DNA from: an uncultured Clostridia bacterium
GTDB taxonomy: Bacteria > Bacillota > Clostridia > TANB77 > CAG-508
Assembly (NCBI GenBank): GCA_944386325.1
Contig: CALXAP010000009.1
Location: 1-64,000, forward strand
Reading direction: 5' to 3'
Length of the DNA stretch: 64,000 bases
Under the pieces are notes generated by a model. That model worked only from the letters and a program-made list of their open reading frames with translations, searched no databases and was not told where the DNA came from. How positions within the stretch are numbered: the stretch's first letter is position 1; each line of letters opens with the position of its first letter. Positions 44,682 to 52,795 of the stretch are shown here, piece by piece. The translations under genes and the position numbers were made by a program.

Positions 44682-47015
44682 CTAATTTTCATCATCATCA
44701 GTACTATTTTCTGATAAATCGAAAGATATAGAATTTTTATTCTTAAATAAATATCTTGAATTAGAATTATCTGTTTGAATTGGATCTACATCATCTGCAG
44801 AATCAAAATTTACAGATTTATAATTAAATTTATTTCTAAATTTGTGTTCTTTTTCATCAGTATATACTCCAGGAGTAAATCTTGTAAAATTGAATATTTT
44901 AGTTTCTTGTGGTTGTTGATATTTTGCAGGTAAGAAATCTAATACTCCTAAACCAGATTTAAATCTTCCTTTTACATCTTTTGTTTTATAACCACATGAT
45001 TTAAATCCTAAAGTTTGAATTTTACCAGCTGGTAATATTGCAGCCCAACCATATGAAATTCCACCTAATTTATGTTCATATTCACCTTTATCTAAATTGT
45101 AATCAGATTTAGACTGCCAATCTCTTTTTTGTCCTAATTCTTTTTCCCACCAAGCATTATCTTGTGGTGTATTATTTCCAAAGAATATTTCAGTGCCACA
45201 ATTTGAAAGTATAGTATCTTTAAATCCGCTGTCTCTTGCGTCACCTTCTAATTGTGAAAGGTTTTGTACAGATACTATAGTACCAACTCTATATTTTCTA
45301 TACAAAGTAAATAGAGCTTCTGTTGCATGACAAATATATGTTGAAAATTCATCTATATATAAGAAATGAGGTATTCTTGTTTTTTCAGTACCTGGTCTTG
45401 AAAGTACACAGTGTTGCATTGACAATATAAAGAATAACCCAAATGCTTTATGACATAAACCACCTAAGTCTCCTCTTCTTGTACATATTATTGTTACTTG
45501 ACCATCTTTTAAAGCATCATCAAAATTTATATTATTTGTTCTATTACATAAAATATTTCTTACACCAGAATTCCTTAATAATGAATCTAACTGATTAACA
45601 ATAGGAAATACGAATTTTTCAGTATCTGCTCTATTACTTCCAGTATGATAGAATGTCTTTTTAAAATAATTTAATTGATTAGAATATTTTTCTACTAATT
45701 CTGGATAATCTTTCATTTTTTCACACATTGCTTCTACTAAATCAAAATCATTTAGCATTTTCAATAAATCTGATAAATTAGGAAGTATACCATCTTTTAT
45801 TCTTGGGTACATTTCTTTTAATATAATAGCTATATTTTCAACAGCTTGAAGTGCCATATTTTGTCTATATATTTCTTCTGAATCTGTTGATTTATCAATA
45901 TAAAGCATACCTTTTAATACAGAGGATATTATTATAGCTACTTTTAATGGATCATCATAAACAAAAGGATTTAATCCAACTGAAGTTAAACTAGAAGGAT
46001 CTACTAAATTAACAGGAATGTCAAAATTTTTAGCAACATTTAAAATTTTCTGTGCAGATTCTCCATCTGGTGCCATATATGTAAGACCTAAGTCTTTATA
46101 TATAATATTACTTCCATTAATAGTATAAATCATTTTTTTCATATATTCGTTATAGATTTTTTCTTTAGCTGGATTAGGTTGTAACATTTTCAAAGAGAAA
46201 TTCTTATTTATGTAGTCATTATCATAAGGACAATGCAAAGATGCAATTCCTGTTTTCAAAGCAGTAAAAGCCATCTCTTTGGCTATCTCTTTAAAGAAAA
46301 ATTTCTTTTCAATATCTCTTGCTATCATTGGTTCAAAAACCATAGATGTTTTTCCGGCACCAGTTACACCTACAACTAAAGTAGATTCAAATCTTTTATT
46401 TTCAGGTGTTATTACTTTAGTATTTGTTTCCTTATCAGTACAGATTAACATTTCACATGTATATTCACCTATTCCATCAGGAGAAGGTGATAAATCTATA
46501 CCCCTATAATCTAAAATTGATTCTCTCATAGATTTTGTTTCATTTACAGACATATATAGTTTCTGAAATAGTGTTGGAGCTGTTACTATTGGCAAATAGA
46601 TTGCTAAAGCTGTGAATGCAGATTGTACTAATTCCGGAAATTCACTAACAATACCTTCATAATTTGGTAAAAACATCATAAGAACCCAACATAATTGATT
46701 TATCCAAGTTACAAACATTGATAATGTTATTAAATATAATGCAATACAATATAGATAGAAAAATGATAATTTTGTTTTATCATTTTTTATAAATTTAGAT
46801 GATCCTGAAAATAAAAATGCAAAAACTGGGCATGCAAGAGCAAGGGTGTATTGTATTGGCCCCCAATATGAAGTACCTACACCAGTAAAGCATAAAAATA
46901 AAATTTCTAAAACTCTATCTACTATTATATATATAGTTACAAGTGTTAATATAAAAGTTAAAAAACTATTTCTATCTGTTCCAAGAAAACGTAAAAATCT
47001 ATCTACTATATTCAC
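44682..47015 (-). CDS. VirD4/TraG-type coupling ATPase
   Basis: A 777-residue membrane ATPase on the minus strand, starting at GTG 47015 behind GGTGGGGA. The N-terminal third has about four membrane segments. Walker A is GVTGAGKTS near 215-223, Walker B FLYIDEFSTY near 550, and the TraM-recognition-like region (VSVQNLSQLEG, SNCGTEIFFGN) follows. Such proteins pump DNA or protein substrates into type IV secretion channels. No relaxase or VirB genes are nearby, so it is either an orphan or part of a chromosomally fixed system with the winged-helix gene opposite. Confidence 0.85.
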   Translation of the reverse strand: MNIVDRFLRFLGTDRNSFLTFILTLVTIYIIVDRVLEILFLCFTGVGTSYWGPIQYTLALACPVFAFLFSGSSKFIKNDKTKLSFFYLYCIALYLITLSMFVTWINQLCWVLMMFLPNYEGIVSEFPELVQSAFTALAIYLPIVTAPTLFQKLYMSVNETKSMRESILDYRGIDLSPSPDGIGEYTCEMLICTDKETNTKVITPENKRFESTLVVGVTGAGKTSMVFEPMIARDIEKKFFFKEIAKEMAFTALKTGIASLHCPYDNDYINKNFSLKMLQPNPAKEKIYNEYMKKMIYTINGSNIIYKDLGLTYMAPDGESAQKILNVAKNFDIPVNLVDPSSLTSVGLNPFVYDDPLKVAIIISSVLKGMLYIDKSTDSEEIYRQNMALQAVENIAIILKEMYPRIKDGILPNLSDLLKMLNDFDLVEAMCEKMKDYPELVEKYSNQLNYFKKTFYHTGSNRADTEKFVFPIVNQLDSLLRNSGVRNILCNRTNNINFDDALKDGQVTIICTRRGDLGGLCHKAFGLFFILSMQHCVLSRPGTEKTRIPHFLYIDEFSTYICHATEALFTLYRKYRVGTIVSVQNLSQLEGDARDSGFKDTILSNCGTEIFFGNNTPQDNAWWEKELGQKRDWQSKSDYNLDKGEYEHKLGGISYGWAAILPAGKIQTLGFKSCGYKTKDVKGRFKSGLGVLDFLPAKYQQPQETKIFNFTRFTPGVYTDEKEHKFRNKFNYKSVNFDSADDVDPIQTDNSNSRYLFKNKNSISFDLSENSTDDDEN

Positions 47016-47143
47016 AAGTAGTCCCCACCTTTAATTAATATTAAAATTACAATATATATTATCCTATAAAAATGAAGAAAAAACAAGACTTTTTGAAAAT
47101 TTATGTAAAGGATTAGTTAGAATTGTTACAATTCACAGCATAT
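47016..47143. other. Upstream region of the VirD4-like gene
   Basis: It holds the ribosome site and probable promoter area of the minus-strand gene and then AT-rich sequence. No other feature is seen. Confidence 0.4.
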
Positions 47144-47344
47144 GATTTTGATATAATAATATTTCATAAATTTTTCGGCTCAATACGATATTTAAGAATT
47201 TGTAAAATAATTTAATGAGCCTCTTTCATTCAGGCTCAAAATCAAAGATTTTGCCCATGAACATTCCTCATTAAATTATATAACAAATTCTAAAAATATC
47301 TCCAATCGCATTCAAAATTTATTCAATATTATTATATCAAAATC
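47144..47344 (+). mobile_element. 201-bp MITE-like element, full copy A
   Basis: Ends are exact 20-bp inverted repeats: GATTTTGATATAATAATATT (47144-47163) and its complement (47325-47344). The interior holds a smaller GAGCC/GGCTC hairpin and no ORF. A second full 201-bp copy lies at 57028-57228, with partial copies at 3268, 7236, 20142, 23668, 39396 and 50052. A mobilising transposase is not in the window. Confidence 0.8.
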
Positions 47345-47460
47345 TATAAAATATAATATATAAGAAATCTAATGTAGGGGCGAACAGTGTTCGCCCGAAC
47401 TACAGAGGCATTACTTAAAAAATTAAAAATAAAAATTTTAGATGTGAATAGAACTCTGCT
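47345..47460 (+). repeat. REP-like hairpin module next to MITE copy A
   Basis: Core 47378-47396 (GGGCGAAC-AGT-GTTCGCCC) lies inside GTAG...CTAC outer pairing. It directly follows the right terminus of the MITE, as at 3268 and 7236. Confidence 0.8.
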
Positions 47461-47639
47461 TTACAGAATTTATATAGAATGTTTTTAAAATTACTTGAAT
47501 ATTATTTATAAAATAAATATAATTATATAATAGTTAAATTGCTAAATAAATTTATGAAAGATTAGTTTATAATAATTTAGTAGCTATTCAGAGAAAAAAC
47601 TAATATAAAAAATATGATGTAAAAAAAATAACATGTTTA

Positions 47640-47755
47640 TAAATTGTAAAAGATTTAATAGAATATATGTAGGGGCAAGCATTGTTCGCCCGTGCCAACA
47701 GAGATATTACTTAAAAAATTAAACATAAAAATTTTAGATGTGAATAGTTACATAA
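47640..47755 (+). repeat. REP-like hairpin module, diverged copy
   Basis: Core 47673-47691 (GGGCAAGC-ATT-GTTCGCCC) with a downstream flank very similar to the copy at 47400-47460. The intervening 47461-47639 is AT-rich without a gene. Confidence 0.7.
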
Positions 47756-47791
47756 TTTAAGTTGATAAAATATAAATTGAAAGGAAGTATA

Positions 47792-49442
47792 ATGGGAAGA
47801 AGGGGGAAAAGATATAAACCAAAACCTAGAAAAAAAGAAGGTTTTATGCAAGCAGTATTAGCATTAATGTTTTCACAAGTCCTTATAAAAATACTAGGTT
47901 TAGTATATAATTTATATCTTACAAATAAGCCTGGATATGGAGATGAAGGTAATGCCATAAGTGGTGGAGCATATCAAATATATGCATTATTATTAACTGT
48001 TTCATCAATAGGTGTACCAAATGCAATATCAAAACTTGTTTCTGCACGAACTGCAATAGGAGATAATAGAGGGGCACATAGAATTTTTAAAGTTGCTTTT
48101 GTTACTTTTTCTTTTATTGGACTTATAGGAAGCGCTTTATTATTTTTTGGAGCAGGTTTTATTGCGAATAAAATGCTTGAAATACCAGAAGCTGAGCTTA
48201 CATTAGTAGCATTATCACCAGCAATATTTTTTGTTGCGATATCTTCTGTTATAAGAGGATATTTTAATGGAAAAGAAAATATGAGAGCAACTGCAAACTC
48301 TCAAACATTAGAACAGTTATTTAAGACAACATTAACAATTGGACTTGTATCAGCAGTATCTGTAATATCAAATGCAAATACAGTTTTGATGGCAGCTGCA
48401 GCAAATTTAGCAACAACTTTTTCTATATTTCTTAGTTTTTCATATTTATATATTTTCTATAAATATAAAAGAAGAGAAATGTGGCAAGATATTAAATCAT
48501 CTACAGTTAAGAGAAAAGAAAGCATATTTAGTATTATAAAAAAGATATTATTTACATCAATACCGATGGCTTTAAGTTCAATGATGTCTGCAATTAACAA
48601 AAATATAGATTCATTTACTGTTGTAAGAAGTTTAAAAGAATTTATGCCAGAAAATGAAGCTAAAGCACAATATGGAATACTTGGAGGAAAAGTAGATACA
48701 TTAACATCATTACCTCTATCATTTAATATTGCTTTTGCCACAGCATTAGTTCCAGCAATTTCAGCTGCAATGGCTAAAAAAGATTTTAAAACAGCACAAA
48801 AAAGAGTATCATTTTCGTTACTTATAACAATGCTTATTGGATTGCCTTGTACTGTGGGAATGTTTATCTTTGCAGAACCAATACTTAATTTATTATATCC
48901 AAACGCAAATGAAGGTGAGTTAATATTACAAATAAGTAGTTTAACAGTTATTTTTACAGTTTTAGCTCAAACGGTAAATGGTGCACTACAAGGATTTGGG
49001 AAAATTATGGTTCCAGCAATTGCATTGCGGTGTCGGAGTTTGTGCAAAATTCATTTTAAATTTAGTTTTAGTACCAATACCATGGATTGGAGCATGTGGT
49101 GCAGCAATAGGTTCTGTTGTGTGTCATATGATATCATTTACAATAGGATTTACTGTGTTAAGAAAAAATATAAAATTAAATCTTGGAGTAGGAAAATTCT
49201 TTATAAAACCAATTATATGTACTGTAATGATGGCGATATGCTCATATGCATTATATATGTTTTTAAATGGAATTATTGCAGAAAGATTAGCATCTGCAAT
49301 TGCGATGATTTCAGCTGTTATTATATATATATTATCTATATTAGCAGTAAGAGTTTTAAATAAAGAGGATATATATATGTTACCATATGGACAAAAAATA
49401 TATAATATATTAGTTAAACTAAGAATTTATAAGGAAAATTAA
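47792..49442 (+). CDS. SpoVB/MurJ-like polysaccharide flippase, with a +1 shift at a CGG codon
   Basis: A multi-span MOP-superfamily exporter of about 549 residues, probably a lipid-linked cell-wall precursor flippase. ATG 47792 follows AAAGGAAG. The zero frame is good for 412 codons to MVPAIAL, then CGG (49028-49030), after which it reads nonsense to 49363. Skipping C49028 gives GGT and restores GVGVCAKFILNLVLVPIPWIG and the remaining membrane segments to TAA at 49440-49442. The N-terminus shows AVLALMFSQVLIKILGLVYNLYLT, typical of SpoVB-like proteins (spore or vegetative role unknown). Confidence 0.88.
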
Positions 49443-49699
49443 TAATTTTGTTAAAAAAATTTATGTTAAAGAATGTATAAAACAATAAAAATATGCAAAT
49501 AATGAAACTGTTGGGAGAGTAAGGAAAGAGAAAATTAAACAAAATAGAAAATCTTGCAAAAATTGCTGTAATGCTTAGAGGCGAAAAGGATTAAGCTGAA
49601 AAAATGATAAAATAAAGAAGGATTTTATCTAAATTTGGCGAATAAGATTTATTGTAGATGTAATTTCTACATATACAAATATTTTAGGAGGTAATTTAA

Positions 49700-49978
49700 A
49701 TGAACAAAGCTGAATTAATCGCAGCAATAGCTGCTCAAACAAATGAAACAAAAAAAAGTGCTGAAGCAACAGTTAATGCTTTTATAGATGTTGTAACAGA
49801 AGCATTAGTTAAAGGTGATAAAGTTCAATTAGTTGGATTTGGATCTTTCGAAGTAAGAAAAAGAGCAGCTAGAAAAGGAAGAAACCCACAAACTAAGGAA
49901 GAAATAAAAATACCTGCATCAAAAGCACCTGTTTTCAAAGCTGGAAAAGCATTAAAAGATTTAGTTAATAACAAATAA
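49700..49978 (+). CDS. hup: HU-family DNA-binding protein
   Basis: A 92-residue nucleoid protein. It starts [11 protein letters not shown] behind AGGAGG and contains [24 protein letters not shown] and the DNA-bending arm region through [13 protein letters not shown]. Length and sequence are standard for HU. It is a single-gene unit with a terminator at 50013-50047. Confidence 0.97.
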   Translation: MNKAELIAAIAAQTNETKKSAEATVNAFIDVVTEALVKGDKVQLVGFGSFEVRKRAARKGRNPQTKEEIKIPASKAPVFKAGKALKDLVNNK

Positions 49979-50012
49979 TCATTTTATATATTTATGAATA
50001 TTCATACAAATG

Positions 50013-50047
50013 ACTTCTTATAAAATTGATTTATAGGAAGTTTTTTT
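50013..50047 (+). terminator. Terminator after hup
   Basis: A 12-bp stem (50013-50024 with 50030-50041, one G-U) followed by seven Ts. Confidence 0.85.
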
Positions 50048-50051
50048 GTTG

Positions 50052-50365
50052 CATTTACCTCTTTCATCAGGCTAAAAATCAAAGATTTTGCACATGAATA
50101 TTCCTCATTAAATTATATAACAAATTCTTAAAACATCTCCAATCGCATTCAAAATTTATTTAATATTATTATATTAAATTCTATAAAACATAATATAGAA
50201 AAAAATAATATTTAACAAATACTACATTTATAAATTACAGAAAATTTAATATAATATAATTGGTTCATACTCCATTTGGTGGATTTTATTTTCGCTCCCA
50301 CAGTTGTAGGGGAAAGTATTGTTCGCCAGTTCTACAGAGATATTACTCAAAAAATTGAACATATA
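50052..50365 (+). repeat. Composite repeat: MITE right part plus degenerate REP hairpin
   Basis: It starts in the MITE interior (CCTCTTTCATCAGGCT...), contains GCACATGAATATTCCTCATT and the right terminus, then a degenerate hairpin near 50308-50328 (GGGGAAAG...GTTCGCCAG). It fills most of the gap between hup and the tRNA. Confidence 0.7.
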
Positions 50366-50475
50366 AATTTTGAAGGTGAATTATAATAATTTTTCATACA
50401 AAATAAAAAAAATTAAAATATGGTATTGACAATGGATTATTAGCGTATTATAATAACAAATGTTGAAAGACAAAT

Positions 50476-50565
50476 GCAGATGTGGCGAAACTGGTAGACG
50501 CACAGGACTTAAAATCCTGCGGGACTTAAACTCCCGTATCGGTTCGATTCCGATCATCTGCACCA
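50476..50565 (+). tRNA. tRNA-Leu (anticodon TAA)
   Basis: A 90-base class II tRNA with encoded CCA. The acceptor arms GCAGATG and CATCTGC pair fully; the anticodon loop CTTAAAA gives TAA; a long variable arm (CGGGACTTAAACTCCCG) and the T loop GGTTCGATTCC are present. It decodes UUA, a heavily used codon in this AT-rich genome. Confidence 0.97.
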
Positions 50566-50941
50566 TAGATTTATCAATGTTTTTAGAGCTTTTGATAAGT
50601 CTATTTTTTTTATTAAAAAATACTATTAGTATACAATTTATATACTAATATATAATTTTTATTTTAATTGAAAAAAATACATGTTTTACTACTTGGGCGA
50701 TGACTACAAATGAAACAATTATCCAAAGAAGAATGCAATAAACTAAATATTAACTATAATTTAGTTTCCGTATATCCTTGGGAAAATGTAATTGAAGAAT
50801 TAGAAGAATTGAATAATAGCTAATCAAAAATGGAGAAAATCAATATCTTAGATTTTCTCCTATATTAATGACTTACATAGCAAAATGCTATGGACACTAA
50901 TGTAATAATAGTATATGAAAAAATTTCAAATTATATTCAAT
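50566..50941. other. Intergenic region with a short ORF and hairpins
   Basis: It contains the doubtful ORF 50710-50823, a hairpin at about 50833-50862 (GGAGAAAATC with GATTTTCTCC) and a hairpin plus GGACACTAATGT at about 50884-50916 that is repeated at 50983-51012. Confidence 0.4.
50710..50823 (+). CDS. Possible 37-residue remnant ORF
   Basis: Reads MKQLSKEECNKLNINYNLVS... ending in an acidic helix (ENVIEELEELNNS). No good ribosome site precedes ATG 50710. It could be a fragment of a larger lost gene. Low support. Confidence 0.25.
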   Translation: MKQLSKEECNKLNINYNLVSVYPWENVIEELEELNNS

Positions 50942-51016
50942 AAAAAACGATAGCCTTTCGAGCTATCGGATTATAATGATTACGTTCTTTTCAGAACGGA
51001 CACTAATGTTTTATTA
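50942..51016 (-). ncRNA. Candidate small RNA on the minus strand
   Basis: A consensus promoter (51051-51022) would start transcription near 51016. About 75 bases later the RNA ends in a 7-bp hairpin (CGATAGC/GCTATCG at 50948-50968) followed by a T run on the minus strand. A second hairpin (GTTCT/AGAAC) lies inside. No ORF is present. It neighbours a PemK-like gene and the repeated ACATTAGTGTCC motif. Confidence 0.5.
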
Positions 51017-51021
51017 ATTTT

Positions 51022-51051
51022 ATTATAAACTATTCTATGTCAGAAAGTCAA
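51022..51051 (-). promoter_or_regulatory. Promoter of the candidate small RNA
   Basis: On the minus strand: TTGACT (51051-51046), an 18-base spacer, TATAAT (51027-51022). Confidence 0.65.
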
Positions 51052-51066
51052 GCAAAATTCAGAAAT

Positions 51067-51552
51067 TTATTCATTTTTTAGTGGTCTTAACCTATATAAA
51101 CTTTCAAGTTGTGAATTAATCTTGTCCCAATCATTTTGTGAAATAGTAACTAATTTTCCTTTTTTTCTATATGGATCTGTAATTCTTATTTTGCTAACAA
51201 CTTTTAATTGTTCAACTAAAATAGTAGAGTCGATTTCTTCTAAATCAATATGAAACCAAAAGTCATCTTCTAATCTTTTTGTTGTTAGTGGGAGAATAGT
51301 ACATATAGGAGAATTTTTAGAAGTTTTTAATATTAAAACAGGTCTTAATTTATTTTGCTCACTTCCAATATTTATTCCAAGATTACACCAGTAAATAAAA
51401 TTATTATATATTGGAAATTTAGGAAGTTTTCCATTATATCTTAAATTAGCTTTTTCTTTAGTCCATTCAGAAAATTGAATAGCATCAGAATTATTAATAC
51501 TATTTAATAAATTTTTAGTTTCTTCAATATTATTGTGAATTTCATCATTCAT
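51067..51552 (-). CDS. PemK/MazF-family toxin-like protein
   Basis: A 161-residue protein. The start is ATG 51552 behind GCGAGGTAAG; the longer frame from 51582 is unsupported. A helical N-terminus (about 1-45) precedes a PemK/MazF core: NLGINIGSEQNKLRPVLILKTSKNS with the conserved Arg-Pro, then ICTILPLTT and LVEQLKVVSKIRI. The extra N-terminal helix could be an antitoxin-like or targeting segment. No separate antitoxin gene is visible. It lies in the accessory stretch with a transposon fragment. Confidence 0.78.
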   Translation of the reverse strand: MNDEIHNNIEETKNLLNSINNSDAIQFSEWTKEKANLRYNGKLPKFPIYNNFIYWCNLGINIGSEQNKLRPVLILKTSKNSPICTILPLTTKRLEDDFWFHIDLEEIDSTILVEQLKVVSKIRITDPYRKKGKLVTISQNDWDKINSQLESLYRLRPLKNE

Positions 51553-51636
51553 AATCTTACCTCGCTTTTCAAAGTATAACATATTTTAAATTATAAATAA
51601 ACAAAAGTTTGTTTATTTATAATTTAAAATTATTTT

Positions 51637-51855
51637 TCAATCCCATACATTTAAAATGCTATATGTATAGGATTGATATATTTTATCTTGCAGTTTATTA
51701 TTCATAAATAAAATAATATATTCTGCTTTTCTGTGTTCTTTTAGAAATTTTAATCTTAACTTTCCATATCTACCAATTTTGGAATATTTGAAATTAGTAT
51801 CTAAGTATAAATTTGGAAAATAATAATCTCCTAGTTTTGAGTATTCAATTTTCAT
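51637..51855 (-). pseudogene. TnpV-like transposon protein fragment
   Basis: A 72-residue ORF starting at 51855 behind GAGAGGATG. KLGDYYFPNLYL, IGRYGKLRLKFLKEHRK and the following helix resemble the N-terminal half of TnpV, a roughly 110-120-residue accessory protein of clostridial transposons. The C-terminal half is missing and replaced by an unrelated end. It marks past mobile-element activity here. Confidence 0.6.
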
Positions 51856-52078
51856 ATATAAATCATCCTCTCAATTTTTTGTTTTCATGTTAAAGGAACT
51901 AGCTTTTGATTTTAAAATTCAGTATACAATTTGTATACAAATCATTTTATTTTTGAAATTTTTTAGAAAATTAAATATCTTTGAATTTTTAAATAAAAAA
52001 TGAATGAAAGTGCCAATTTTAATTTAGAAAGAAACAGCAATTAGAATATTAGAAAAAAATAATAAATTGCAATTTTTA
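51856..52078. other. AT-rich gap before the convergent toxin locus
   Basis: No gene, repeat copy or strong hairpin is seen in these 220 bases, apart from the upstream region of the TnpV fragment. Confidence 0.35.
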
Positions 52079-52107
52079 TTGACTTTTTCAATAAATTTGA
52101 TTATAAT
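52079..52107 (+). promoter_or_regulatory. Promoter of the candidate antisense antitoxin RNA
   Basis: TTGACT (52079-52084), 17 bases, TATAAT (52102-52107). Confidence 0.8.
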
Positions 52108-52113
52108 AAAAAT

Positions 52114-52198
52114 AGGAAATGGAGAAACCACAAACGTGGTTTGCCAGTTATATATGTAAAAAAACACACCTAACCGTCAAGTACAGATGTGTTTTTTT
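52114..52198 (+). ncRNA. Candidate antitoxin RNA, convergent with the toxin mRNA
   Basis: About 85 bases from the predicted start to the shared terminator. It contains the hairpin AAACCAC-AAAC-GTGGTTT and no ORF. It overlaps the toxin transcript only at the terminator, as in Fst/par loci, where pairing also involves short repeats. GTGGT in the toxin leader could pair with ACCAC here. Confidence 0.6.
52158..52198. terminator. Bidirectional terminator shared by toxin and antitoxin RNAs
   Basis: An 11-bp stem AAAAAAACACA (52158-52168) with TGTGTTTTTTT (52188-52198). T runs lie on the 3' side of both strands. Confidence 0.8.
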
Positions 52199-52316
52199 AT
52201 TTATGTAGTTGCTTATCAACCCAGTTCTTATACAGAACTGATGCTAAGTCAACGTTTAATGTTAAAGATAACATAAAGGATATTATAAAAAATAGTATCA
52301 CTTTAAACATAAACAT
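52197..52316 (-). CDS. Small hydrophobic peptide, candidate Fst-like type I toxin
   Basis: A 39-residue ORF from ATG 52316 (or 52310) behind AGGAGAGGTGG. It has one hydrophobic span (about 4-20, FKVILFFIISFMLSL) and a polar tail VLYKNWVDKQLHK. The stop lies within the shared bidirectional terminator. A convergent small RNA with a consensus promoter faces it. Layout and size match Fst/Ldr-type toxins; sequence similarity is not strong enough to name the family. Confidence 0.65.
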   Translation of the reverse strand: MFMFKVILFFIISFMLSLTLNVDLASVLYKNWVDKQLHK

Positions 52317-52431
52317 CACCACCTCTCCTATGATAATTCGTATAATTGATAAAATAACAAACATATGATAATATTTAGTTAAAAAATAGTAATTTTGTTT
52401 ATAAAAATAAGAAAGGAAAAAGGTAAAGTGT

Positions 52432-52761
52432 ATGAAAAAGTGGTTAAAAGTTATTGGAATTGTTTTAGGAATAATAGTTATTTTAGGAATTGTATTTTTT
52501 GTAATAGATTATAATAGAGTGAAAAAACAGGAAAAACCTATTTTCTGTATTCAAAATCCAGCAGGAATGATAAATGATGGAGGTACAATAGAATATTTTG
52601 GATTAGGATATAAAGTAATAGATTTTCATACATTAGCAGGATTTGACGATATAAAAATTGGTACTTGGTTTATGAAATATAATGATTTTCAAGAAGAAAT
52701 AAAAGAATATGAAGAAAGATTTGAAGAAGAAATGAGAAAAGAGGAATCTTCTTTTTTGTAA
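52432..52761 (+). CDS. Small membrane-anchored hypothetical protein
   Basis: A 109-residue protein with an N-terminal membrane segment (about 5-27), a short exported domain (PIFCIQNPAGMINDGGTIEYFGLGYKV) and a Glu-rich C-terminus. GAAAGGAAAAAGG precedes ATG 52432. The GGTIEYFGLGYKV pattern recurs in small clostridial exported proteins of unknown role. Confidence 0.6.
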   Translation: MKKWLKVIGIVLGIIVILGIVFFVIDYNRVKKQEKPIFCIQNPAGMINDGGTIEYFGLGYKVIDFHTLAGFDDIKIGTWFMKYNDFQEEIKEYEERFEEEMRKEESSFL

Positions 52762-52795
52762 AAGTATAAATTCTAATTAGAAAGTGAGATAAATT

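Noticed and set aside
3207-49030. Treating the six breaks as ordinary pseudogenes or random indels
   Set aside because: All six are the same event (an extra C making an in-frame CGG before a Gly codon), twice in one essential gene, with no other damage. Random decay would give mixed indels and stops.
3207-49030. CGG reassigned to another amino acid
   Set aside because: Reassignment leaves the frame unchanged, so the downstream nonsense and early stops would remain; only a one-base skip restores the proteins.
3207-49030. Classic slippery-site +1 frameshift as in prfB
   Set aside because: The codons before CGG differ at every site and, apart from TTT, could not re-pair one base downstream; no stop codon or Shine-Dalgarno stimulator is shared.
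50381-50648. ORFs of 61 and 62 residues across the tRNA-Leu gene
   Set aside because: They are open frames created by the tRNA sequence on both strands; the cloverleaf explains the region.
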